Source of the DNA: Salipiger sp. CCB-MM3
Lineage (GTDB): Bacteria; Pseudomonadota; Alphaproteobacteria; Rhodobacterales; Rhodobacteraceae
Assembly: GCF_001687105.1 (NCBI RefSeq)
Contig: NZ_CP014595.1
Span: 1,892,501 to 1,956,500 of the forward strand
Length of the DNA stretch: 64,000 nt
Direction of reading: 5' to 3'
Position numbers and translations under genes: made by a program. The notes below the pieces were generated by a model. It worked only from the letters and a program-made list of their open reading frames with translations. It ran no database searches and was not told where the DNA came from. Every line of letters starts with the position of its first letter. The stretch's first letter is position 1. Of this stretch, positions 46,432 to 54,636 are shown piece after piece.

Positions 46432-46647
46432 ATGGGGATCGAGAATGGTTCCCGAATGGGTCTTGACGGCCCGTACGAATCCTCATACCCACTCCCATCT
46501 CTTATCGAGACTCAATTTGTTGGGCTGGCTTCGCTTGCCTTGCAGATCACCTCATCAGCGGACAGCCCGGCGGCGCCTTCGTGCCTCGGGCTCATGTTGT
46601 GAAAAAAGGTTCTGGAGCTACGGAACCGCAACGAAAGGAATAGACAC

Positions 46648-47016
46648 TTGGCACGTATTGCCGGCGTTAACATCCCGACCCATAAGCGGGTGCCGATCGC
46701 CCTGACTTACATCACCGGTATCGGCGACACTTCCGCCAAAGCCATCTGCGAAGCCGTGAACATCGACGCAACCCGTCGTGTGAACGAGCTGTCGGACGCC
46801 GAAGTTCTGGCGATCCGCGAGCACATCGACGCGAACTACACCGTCGAAGGTGACCTGCGTCGCGAAACGCAGATGAACATCAAGCGCCTGATGGACCTTG
46901 GCTGCTACCGTGGCCTGCGTCACCGTCGCAACCTCCCGGTCCGCGGTCAGCGGACTCACACCAACGCTCGCACGCGCAAGGGCCCCGCAAAGCCCATCGC
47001 AGGCAAGAAGAAATAA
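46648..47016 (+). CDS. rpsM: 30S ribosomal protein S13 (TTG start)
   Basis: The protein has 122 residues. It begins (L/M)[19 protein letters not shown] and has [15 protein letters not shown] and the C-terminal [20 protein letters not shown]. The start codon is TTG at 46648: the family N-terminus begins exactly there, AAAGGA lies upstream, and no ATG is near. S13 contacts the P-site tRNA and the 50S subunit. rpsK follows after 13 bp. Confidence 0.95.
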   Translation: MARIAGVNIPTHKRVPIALTYITGIGDTSAKAICEAVNIDATRRVNELSDAEVLAIREHIDANYTVEGDLRRETQMNIKRLMDLGCYRGLRHRRNLPVRGQRTHTNARTRKGPAKPIAGKKK

Positions 47017-47029
47017 GGGAGGCTGACCA

Positions 47030-47422
47030 ATGGCACGTGATACCCGTCGCGGAGGCAAGAAGAAGGTCTCCAAGAACATCGCCGCAGGCGTGGCGCATGT
47101 TAACTCGTCGTTCAACAACACCAAGATCCTGATCTCGGACGTGCAAGGCAATGCGATCTCCTGGTCGTCCGCCGGCACCATGGGCTTCAAGGGCTCGCGT
47201 AAGTCGACCCCCTATGCTGCTCAGCTCGCCGCCGAAGATGCAGGCCGCAAGGCTCAGGAACATGGTGTGAAGACGCTGGAAGTCGAAGTTCAGGGGCCCG
47301 GTTCGGGTCGTGAATCGGCTCTGCGCGCTCTGGCAGCTGCCGGCTTCAACATCACGTCTATCCGTGACGTGACGCCGATTGCACACAACGGCTGCCGCCC
47401 GCCGAAGCGTCGTCGCGTCTGA
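47030..47422 (+). CDS. rpsK: 30S ribosomal protein S11
   Basis: The protein has 130 residues. It has [40 protein letters not shown] and the C-terminal [12 protein letters not shown]11 lies at the 30S platform. AGGGAGG precedes the ATG. rpoA starts 115 bp later after a short GGGGCCCTGCC direct repeat. Confidence 0.98.
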   Translation: MARDTRRGGKKKVSKNIAAGVAHVNSSFNNTKILISDVQGNAISWSSAGTMGFKGSRKSTPYAAQLAAEDAGRKAQEHGVKTLEVEVQGPGSGRESALRALAAAGFNITSIRDVTPIAHNGCRPPKRRRV

Positions 47423-47537
47423 TCGCATCAACTTATCGGGTGGGGCCCTGCCATGAGTGCGGGGCCCTGCCTTCGTCATTTTAACCTCGGGCGTCTGCGC
47501 CTTTGGACATGGGGCGCGGACTGGAATGGAGGGACGC

Positions 47538-48554
47538 ATGATCCACAAGAACTGGGCTGAACTTATCAAGCCGACCCAGCTGGAGGTTCGCCCCGGCGCC
47601 GATCCTACCCGCGTTGCGACCCTCGTCGCCGAGCCGCTCGAGCGTGGTTTCGGCCTGACCCTCGGCAACGCGCTGCGTCGGGTCCTGCTGTCGAGCCTTC
47701 AGGGCGCGGCAATCACCTCGGTGCAGATCGACAATGTGCTGCACGAGTTCTCGTCGGTCGCCGGTGTGCGGGAAGATGTCACCGACATCATCCTGAACCT
47801 CAAGGGTGTGGCTCTCCGCATGGAAGTCGAAGGCCCCAAGCGCCTGTCCCTGACCGCCAAAGGTCCGGGCGTGGTGACGGCTGCCGATATCGCGGAAACC
47901 GCTGGCATCGACGTGCTGAACAAGGACCACGTGATCTGCCACCTCGACGAGGGCGCGGATTTCTACGTGGAACTGACGGTCAACACCGGCAAGGGCTACG
48001 TTTCGGCTGACAAGAACAAGCCGGAAGACGCACCGATCGGCCTCATTCCGATCGACGCGATCTACTCGCCGGTCAAGAAAGTCGCCTACGACGTGCAGCC
48101 GACCCGTGAAGGTCAGGTTCTGGACTATGACAAGCTGACCATGAAGGTCGAGACCGATGGTTCGGTCACGCCCGAGGACGCGATCGCATTTGCCGCTCGC
48201 ATCCTGCAGGACCAGCTGTCGATCTTCGTCAACTTCGAAGAGCCCGAATCCGCTGGCCGTCAGGACGACGACGATGGTCTCGAGTTCAACCCGCTCCTTC
48301 TCAAGAAGGTGGACGAGCTGGAACTGTCGGTGCGTTCGGCGAACTGCCTGAAGAACGACAACATCGTCTACATCGGCGATCTCATCCAGAAGACCGAAGC
48401 CGAGATGCTCCGCACCCCGAACTTCGGCCGCAAATCGCTGAACGAGATCAAAGAAGTGCTGTCGGGCATGGGTCTGCACCTTGGCATGGACGTCGAGGAC
48501 TGGCCGCCGGACAACATCGAAGATCTGGCAAAGAAACTGGAAGACCAGTTCTGA
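47538..48554 (+). CDS. rpoA: DNA-directed RNA polymerase subunit alpha
   Basis: The protein has 338 residues, typical for alphaproteobacteria. The N-terminal dimerisation domain has [35 protein letters not shown] sequence (about 17-48) and [24 protein letters not shown] residues. The C-terminal domain, which contacts promoter DNA and activators, has [19 protein letters not shown] and [15 protein letters not shown] 47538 follows GGAGGGACGC; the longer frame upstream is not conserved. Confidence 0.98.
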   Translation: MIHKNWAELIKPTQLEVRPGADPTRVATLVAEPLERGFGLTLGNALRRVLLSSLQGAAITSVQIDNVLHEFSSVAGVREDVTDIILNLKGVALRMEVEGPKRLSLTAKGPGVVTAADIAETAGIDVLNKDHVICHLDEGADFYVELTVNTGKGYVSADKNKPEDAPIGLIPIDAIYSPVKKVAYDVQPTREGQVLDYDKLTMKVETDGSVTPEDAIAFAARILQDQLSIFVNFEEPESAGRQDDDDGLEFNPLLLKKVDELELSVRSANCLKNDNIVYIGDLIQKTEAEMLRTPNFGRKSLNEIKEVLSGMGLHLGMDVEDWPPDNIEDLAKKLEDQF

Positions 48555-48566
48555 GCCAACTGAGGG

Positions 48567-48587
48567 GCGGGGGAAACCCCGCCTTTC
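48567..48587 (+). promoter_or_regulatory. Hairpin between rpoA and rplQ
   Basis: A perfect GGCGGGG/CCCCGCC stem with a GAAA tetraloop followed by TTT lies 12 bp after rpoA. It resembles a weak terminator or an mRNA stability element. Confidence 0.55.
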
Positions 48588-48671
48588 ACACAAGGGCAAT
48601 TCTGCCCCAAGGAGAGGGCCCCGCACGCATGGGGTCCCGGACAAAGCAAAACACGTATCTGGAGATAGAAA

Positions 48672-49097
48672 ATGCGTCACGCTAAAGGTTACCGCCGCCT
48701 GAACCGCACCCACGAGCACCGCAAGGCGCTGTGGGCAAACATGGCCGGCTCGCTCATCGAGCATGAGCAGATCAAAACCACCCTGCCCAAGGCGAAAGAA
48801 CTGCGCCGCGTGGTGGAAAAGCTCATCACCCTCGGCAAGCGCGGCGACGTTCACGCCCGCCGTCAGGCTGCATCGCAGCTCAAGCAGGACATGCACGTTG
48901 CGAAGCTCTTCGAAGTGCTTGGCCCGCGCTACGCCGAGCGTCAGGGCGGCTACGTCCGCATCCTGAAAGCCGGCTTCCGCTATGGTGACATGGCGCCGAT
49001 GGCGATCATCGAGTTCGTCGACCGCGACGTCGCAGCCAAAGGCGCAGCCGACAAAGCGCGCCTCGAAGCCGAAGAGGCTCTGGCAGACGCCGAATAA
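48672..49097 (+). CDS. rplQ: 50S ribosomal protein L17
   Basis: The protein has 141 residues. It starts [20 protein letters not shown] and has [21 protein letters not shown] and the [15 protein letters not shown] segment. It closes the alpha operon as usual; the Ala/Glu-rich tail is an alphaproteobacterial trait. A terminator follows. Confidence 0.98.
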   Translation: MRHAKGYRRLNRTHEHRKALWANMAGSLIEHEQIKTTLPKAKELRRVVEKLITLGKRGDVHARRQAASQLKQDMHVAKLFEVLGPRYAERQGGYVRILKAGFRYGDMAPMAIIEFVDRDVAAKGAADKARLEAEEALADAE

Positions 49098-49121
49098 GAT
49101 ATCCTCTCCATCGGAGAGACT

Positions 49122-49156
49122 GGGCCCTGCCGGTGACGGTGGGGCCCTTTTCTTTT
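49122..49156 (+). terminator. Intrinsic terminator after rplQ
   Basis: GGGCCCTGCC pairs with GGTGGGGCCC (two internal mismatches) around a short loop and is followed by TTTTCTTTT. It ends the ribosomal protein region. No gene is seen in 49157-49360. Confidence 0.8.
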
Positions 49157-49360
49157 GCGCCGCGCCTGTTGCGTCGGATGGCGATGAGTATTTGGGGAAA
49201 AGATGAAAGCGCAGACAGGGTGGCGCGCTGCGTATTTGTTGAACAATGAAAACCGGGGCGTGTCGTGAAAATTCTGCGAAAGGGCGCATAACTGCTTGCG
49301 GCAGAAGGAAAGCCAAAGCTAGGTGCGGACAACCGCATTCCCTTCAGGAAGGACAGAGAC

Positions 49361-50488
<1,128 letters not shown>

Positions 50489-50551
50489 GATCGGCGTGAC
50501 CCCGCCGGGCCAGATCGCCCTTTGTGAAAATTTTCCCGGCAGGCGCTTGGC

Positions 50552-50580
50552 TTGCCGGGAGTCCCGCGCCACCCTATAGC
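50552..50580 (+). promoter_or_regulatory. Sigma70-type promoter of the ion channel gene
   Basis: TTGCCG and TATAGC are separated by 17 bases, 30 bp before the chosen start at 50611. Confidence 0.65.
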
Positions 50581-50610
50581 TGCAATATTGCCGAACAGGG
50601 GATGGCCGAG

Positions 50611-51378
50611 ATGAGCCTGCGCGACAAGCTGAGTGAACTCTACGAGGGCGATAGCGATCTGGCGCACCGCTTTCGCTATGCGCTGCTGGCTTTCGACATC
50701 TTCACCGTCGTGTTTGTCATCGGCACCTCCTTCACCGATCACGGGCGGCTGGTGGAAACCATCGACGTGCTTTTTGGTGTGGTGATCCTCGCCGACTTCC
50801 TCGCGCGGCTGTGGATCGCGCCGCGCAAGACGCCTTTCCTGTTCAGCCCGGCAACGCTGGCCGACCTTGTCTCGTTGATCTCTTTTCTCGCGCCGTTGGC
50901 CGGGGAGGGGCTGGGCTTCCTGCGGGTGCTGCGGACGCTGCGGCTGCTGCACACCTATCAACTCAGCAAGCGTCTGCGCGAAGACTTCAGGGTCTTTCGC
51001 CAGAACGAGGACGTGCTGATCGCGGTGGTGAACCTGATGGTCTTCCTCTTTGTGATGACCGGGCTGGTTTACGCCCTGCAGTACCGCACCAATGACGACA
51101 TCAACAATTACGCCGATGCGCTCTATTTCACCGTGACCACGCTCACCACCACCGGCTATGGCGACATCACGCTCGACGGGTCGTGGGGCCGGGTGATCTC
51201 CGTAGTGGTGATGATCTGCGGCGTCACGCTGTTTCTGCGGCTGGCGCAGGTGCTGTTCCGTCCGATCAAGGTGAAGAAGACCTGCGCAACCTGCGGGCTG
51301 CGCCTGCATGACGCCGATGCGATCCATTGCAAGCATTGCGGCGAGATCATCCATATCGAGACCGAGGGGCAGAGCTGA
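50611..51378 (+). CDS. Voltage-gated-type potassium channel with C-terminal zinc ribbon
   Basis: The protein has 255 residues. Six membrane spans are suggested, with an S4-like segment of regularly spaced arginines (FLRVLRTLRLLHTYQLSKRL) and the K+ selectivity filter TTTGYGD between the last two spans (YFTVTTLTTTGYGDITLDG). After the pore a CxxC-x12-CxxC zinc-ribbon-like tail follows (CATCGLRLHDADAIHCKHCG). ATG 50611 is preferred because GGGGA lies about 8 bases upstream; ATG 50602 has no room for a ribosome site. The stop overlaps the next gene start by 1 bp (TGATG), so they are co-translated. Confidence 0.88.
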   Translation: MSLRDKLSELYEGDSDLAHRFRYALLAFDIFTVVFVIGTSFTDHGRLVETIDVLFGVVILADFLARLWIAPRKTPFLFSPATLADLVSLISFLAPLAGEGLGFLRVLRTLRLLHTYQLSKRLREDFRVFRQNEDVLIAVVNLMVFLFVMTGLVYALQYRTNDDINNYADALYFTVTTLTTTGYGDITLDGSWGRVISVVVMICGVTLFLRLAQVLFRPIKVKKTCATCGLRLHDADAIHCKHCGEIIHIETEGQS

Positions 51379-51881
51379 TGAGCGAGACGATGGAACTGCG
51401 CGCCTATGCGCCCGAGGATGCCGAGGGCCTGTGGCAGATGCTGGAGCCGGTGTTCCGCGCCGGCGACACCTATGCCATCGACGCAGACATCTCGCGCGAG
51501 GCGGCGATCGCCTATTGGACCGGGCCCGAGCGGCGGGTCTTCGTGGTGAGCGACGGGGCGCGGCTGCTGGGAACCTACTATATCGTGCGCAACCAGAAGG
51601 GCGGCGGTTCTCACGTGTGCAACTGCGGCTATGTCACCGCGGGTGAAGCGCGCGGCAAGGGGATCGCCCGCAGGATGCTGGCGCATTCGCTCAAGATCGC
51701 GCCGCAGCTTGGCTTTCGTGCCATGCAGTTCAATTTCGTGGTCTCAAGCAACCGCCGTGCGGTCGAGACCTGGCAGAGGGCGGGCTTTGACATTGTCGGC
51801 CGCCTTCCCGGTGCTTTCCACCACCCCGCAGAGGGCGACGTGGATGCGCTGGTCATGTACAAGACGCTTGCGGGAAACTGA
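51378..51881 (+). CDS. GNAT-family N-acetyltransferase
   Basis: The protein has 167 residues. The GNAT core is clear: strand 4 and motif A VCNCGYVTAGEARGKGIARRML (R/Q-x-x-G-x-G/A acetyl-CoA loop, GEARGKGIAR) and the C-terminal NRRAVETWQRAGFDIVGRLP. Substrate unknown. It begins within the channel gene's stop codon and is followed 19 bp later by the NYN-domain gene, so the three form a likely operon. Confidence 0.88.
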   Translation: MSETMELRAYAPEDAEGLWQMLEPVFRAGDTYAIDADISREAAIAYWTGPERRVFVVSDGARLLGTYYIVRNQKGGGSHVCNCGYVTAGEARGKGIARRMLAHSLKIAPQLGFRAMQFNFVVSSNRRAVETWQRAGFDIVGRLPGAFHHPAEGDVDALVMYKTLAGN

Positions 51882-51900
51882 GCCCGCGAAGGAGATAAAG

Positions 51901-52608
51901 ATGCGAGACGACACCCGCCTGCTGGCGGTTCTGATCGACGCCGACAATACGTCGCCGAAATACGCCAAGGCGATTTTTGACGAACTGGCCAGCCTCGGCG
52001 AGGCCAGCGTGCGCCGCTGCTACGGCGATTTTTCCAGCCAGCAGATGTCGGGCTGGTCCAAGGTGACCGCCGAGTTCGGTCTGGTGCCGCACCACCAGCC
52101 CGCCAATACCGTGGGCAAGAACGCCAGCGACATCGCGCTGGTCATCGACGCCATGGACCTCATGCATTCGGGCCGGTTCGACGGCTTCGTGCTGGTTAGT
52201 TCCGACAGCGATTTCACCCGGCTTGCCAGCCGCATCCGCGAGCAGGGGCTGGATGTCTATGGCATGGGGATGCAAAAGACGCCCGATGCCTTCCGCAAGG
52301 CCTGCAAGCGGTTCATCTTCCTTGAGAACCTCGACAGCGCGCCCGAGAAGGCGGCGGGCATCAAGCCGCAGAAGAGCGGCAGCCTCGAAGATGCGCGCAA
52401 CCTCATCTTCACCGCCATGGATGCGATCGAGCAGGAAGACGATTGGTATACGCTCGGCCAGCTGGGGCAGTTCATCACCGCCGCCAACCCCGATTTCGAC
52501 ACCCGCAGCTACGGCAAGCGCAAGCTGTCGGATCTGGTGGATGAGCTGAAGGTCTTTGAGACCAAGCGCGGGCCAGGCAACCAGATGCTGGTGCGGCGGC
52601 TCGACTGA
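51901..52608 (+). CDS. NYN-domain putative RNase with LOTUS/OST-HTH-like C-terminus
   Basis: The protein has 235 residues. The PIN-like NYN nuclease domain (about 1-150) has the acidic residues of the active site in LLAVLIDADNTSPKYA, DIALVIDAMDLM and FVLVSSDSDFTRLASRIRE. The C-terminal part (about 165-235: LIFTAMDAIEQEDDWYTLGQ through YGKRKLSDLVDELKVFE) fits the RNA-binding OST-HTH/LOTUS domain. The pairing is known in LabA-like proteins. AAGGAGATAAAG precedes the ATG. The target RNA is unknown. Confidence 0.88.
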   Translation: MRDDTRLLAVLIDADNTSPKYAKAIFDELASLGEASVRRCYGDFSSQQMSGWSKVTAEFGLVPHHQPANTVGKNASDIALVIDAMDLMHSGRFDGFVLVSSDSDFTRLASRIREQGLDVYGMGMQKTPDAFRKACKRFIFLENLDSAPEKAAGIKPQKSGSLEDARNLIFTAMDAIEQEDDWYTLGQLGQFITAANPDFDTRSYGKRKLSDLVDELKVFETKRGPGNQMLVRRLD

Positions 52609-52643
52609 CCCGGACAGCCGGGTGCCCCAATCAGGCGCCCCAG

Positions 52644-53261
52644 TCAGGCACCGTAGCGGGCAAGGAAGGTGGCCACCGCGCCATCGGCCACCCGGGTGAT
52701 CTCTGCCGGGCCGGGGCGCGCGGCAACGCCGAATACCGCGCGGATCCAGATACCGGCCTTGCACAGTTCGGTGAATTGATCGGCGGCCAGTTCGATATCC
52801 TCGACCTTCAACTCGCCGCGGGCCTGTGCCGCCTCGAGGTAGCCGGTGAGCTTACGGTGCATGAACATCGGCCCGGTCTGATAGAACTGGCGGCCGAGAT
52901 CGGGAAAGCGGTCGGCCTCGGCGATGCAGATGCGAAAGATCCGCTGCCCGGTGTCCGAAAGCACGAAATCAAGGAAGCTGCGCGCCACCAGCGGCAGCAC
53001 CACCGCCGGCGGCTGGCCGGGATCGATGGTGGTCATGGCGCTTTCGGACTGCAGCGCGCATTGACGGCTGGCCATCTCCATGAAGAGCAGGCGCTTGTCG
53101 GGGAAGTAGCTGTAGAGCGTCGCCTTGGAGACCCCGGCGGCCTTGGCGATCTCATCGACATTAGCGCCTTCGAACCCATCTCGGAGAAAGATCGCCCGTG
53201 CCCCATCCAGCACTTGTTCGAACTTCCGCCCGCGGCGCACGCCAGCTGTCTCGGTCCTCAT
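52644..53261 (-). CDS. TetR/AcrR-family transcriptional regulator
   Basis: The protein has 205 residues. The N-terminal helix-turn-helix is FEGANVDEIAKAAGVSKATL with YSYFPDKRLLF after it; the C-terminal ligand domain is of the TetR_C type seen in AcrR-like regulators. ATG 53261 is chosen for AAGGAG seven bases upstream; a TTG eight codons earlier lies inside a palindrome. It diverges from mbfA and may regulate itself through the palindrome at 53274. The ligand and other targets are unknown. Confidence 0.88.
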   Translation of the reverse strand: MRTETAGVRRGRKFEQVLDGARAIFLRDGFEGANVDEIAKAAGVSKATLYSYFPDKRLLFMEMASRQCALQSESAMTTIDPGQPPAVVLPLVARSFLDFVLSDTGQRIFRICIAEADRFPDLGRQFYQTGPMFMHRKLTGYLEAAQARGELKVEDIELAADQFTELCKAGIWIRAVFGVAARPGPAEITRVADGAVATFLARYGA

Positions 53262-53273
53262 CGGGCTGCTCCT

Positions 53274-53285
53274 TTGTCCGGACAA
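53274..53285. promoter_or_regulatory. Palindrome TTGTCCGGACAA, candidate TetR operator
   Basis: A perfect 12-bp palindrome lies 12 bases before the tetR-type start codon, next to its ribosome-binding site and in the region shared with mbfA. TetR-family proteins often bind such sites to repress themselves. Confidence 0.5.
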
Positions 53286-53373
53286 GCATAAACCGCCCAG
53301 TTCAGTTCAAGCAAGCAAGATGCCGGAAGAAGGGACATTCTGCCGCCTTGCTTCCGCGGTGGAATTCCCTAGA

Positions 53374-53388
53374 TTAGAATTATTCTAA
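53374..53388. promoter_or_regulatory. Irr box (iron control element) upstream of mbfA
   Basis: TTAGAATTATTCTAA is a perfect TTAGAA-N3-TTCTAA dyad, the ICE motif bound by the haem-responsive regulator Irr in alphaproteobacteria. It lies 24 bp before the mbfA start. In this group Irr represses mbfA when iron is low. Confidence 0.85.
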
Positions 53389-53411
53389 ACTGGTGCTCCC
53401 GGAGTCCTCCC

Positions 53412-54386
53412 ATGCGTTTTTTCACCCAGCGGCGTCACTTCCGCGACCTGAGCGAGCAGGAAGTGCTCGCGCTGGCGATTTCCTCGGAGGAGGATGACGC
53501 CCGCATCTACCGCTCCTACGCCGAGATGCTGCGCGCCGACTATCCCGATACGGCGGCGATCTTCGACGGTATGGCAGAAGAGGAAGACGGCCACCGCCGG
53601 GCCCTGATCAACCTGCACCGCATGCGCTTTGGCGAGGTGATTCCGCTGATCCGGCGCGAGCATGTGGCGGGTTTCTACGCGCGCCGCCCGGTCTGGCTGG
53701 TGCAGAATCTGCCGCTCGAGCGTATCCGCGACGAGGCCGAGGCGATGGAACGCGACGCCGAGCGCTTCTATGTGGAGGCCGCCAAGCGCAGCAGCGACGC
53801 CGCCACGCGCAAGCTGTTAGGGGATTTGGCGGCAGCGGAGGCGGGCCACGAGGAGCGCGCGGGGGAACTGGCCGAGAAACATCTCGATGGCGCGGCGCGC
53901 GAAAGCGAAGACCGCATGGCGCACCGCCAGTTCGTGCTGACATGGGTGCAGCCGGGGCTGGCGGGGCTGATGGATGGCTCTGTCTCGACGCTGGCACCGA
54001 TCTTTGCCACCGCCTTCGCCACGCAGGACACATGGACGACCTTCCTCGTCGGCCTCGCCGCCTCGGTTGGCGCGGGCATCTCCATGGGGTTCACCGAGGC
54101 GGCGTCGGACGATGGTGAGCTGTCGGGCCGCGGCTCGCCGCTGAAGCGCGGCATCGCCTCGGGGGTGATGACCACGCTGGGCGGTCTCGGCCACGCGCTG
54201 CCCTATCTGATCCCGCACTTCTGGACCGCGACGATCATCGCCTGGATCATCGTCTTCTGCGAGCTTTGGGCCATCGCCTGGATCCAGAAGCGCTATATGG
54301 AAACCCCGTTCCTGCGCGCGGCGATGCAGGTGGTGCTCGGCGGCGGGCTGGTGCTGGCGGCTGGGGTGCTCATCGGCAGCGGTTGA
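53412..54386 (+). CDS. mbfA: Membrane-bound ferritin-like iron exporter MbfA
   Basis: The protein has 324 residues. The N-terminal ferritin-like domain (about 1-170) shows repeated iron-ligand groups: SSEEDDARIYRSYAE, AEEEDGHRR, EAEAMERDAERFY and EAGHEERAGEL. The C-terminal half (about 180-324) has the VIT1-like membrane part with spans such as LAASVGAGISMGFTEAAS and VVLGGGLVLAAGVLIGS. This matches MbfA of Bradyrhizobium and Agrobacterium, which exports iron and protects against iron and peroxide stress. The perfect Irr box directly upstream supports the call. Confidence 0.92.
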   Translation: MRFFTQRRHFRDLSEQEVLALAISSEEDDARIYRSYAEMLRADYPDTAAIFDGMAEEEDGHRRALINLHRMRFGEVIPLIRREHVAGFYARRPVWLVQNLPLERIRDEAEAMERDAERFYVEAAKRSSDAATRKLLGDLAAAEAGHEERAGELAEKHLDGAARESEDRMAHRQFVLTWVQPGLAGLMDGSVSTLAPIFATAFATQDTWTTFLVGLAASVGAGISMGFTEAASDDGELSGRGSPLKRGIASGVMTTLGGLGHALPYLIPHFWTATIIAWIIVFCELWAIAWIQKRYMETPFLRAAMQVVLGGGLVLAAGVLIGSG

Positions 54387-54425
54387 GCGCTTGCCCAGCT
54401 TGCCCAGGGGCGCGTCCGGCGGTGC

Positions 54426-54546
54426 CTCCGGGCCTGCCTCCGGCGGGGATATTTTAGCCAAGAGGAAGTTTGCGGTGGCTCCGGGCTTCCTCTTGGCGGA
54501 AATATCCCGGGGGAGGCCGCGTCAGCGGGCGGGGGCAGCGCCCCCT
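54426..54546 (+). repeat. Two REP-like elements in head-to-head array (copies D1 and D2)
   Basis: D1 (54426-54468) ends GGGGATATTTTAGCC then AAGAGGAAG; D2 (54486-54546) begins CTTCCTCTTGGCGGAAATATC and ends with a GCGGGCGGGGGCAGCGCCCCC block. The two face each other and can fold into a 23-bp hairpin (54446-54468 with 54485-54507). The region lies between mbfA and polA; nothing gene-like is seen in it. Confidence 0.8.
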
Positions 54547-54636
54547 GCAACCTTCGCATAGCCGTGATCGCCTCTGGCACCCTGCGCCTGCCCGTGGCAA
54601 ACCGATGCAAACGCGCGAGGCCAAGGAGACGCCACC

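Noticed and set aside
45820..46647. rpmJ (L36) after secY/adk
   Set aside because: No short Cys-containing L36 frame is visible; in alphaproteobacteria it usually lies elsewhere.
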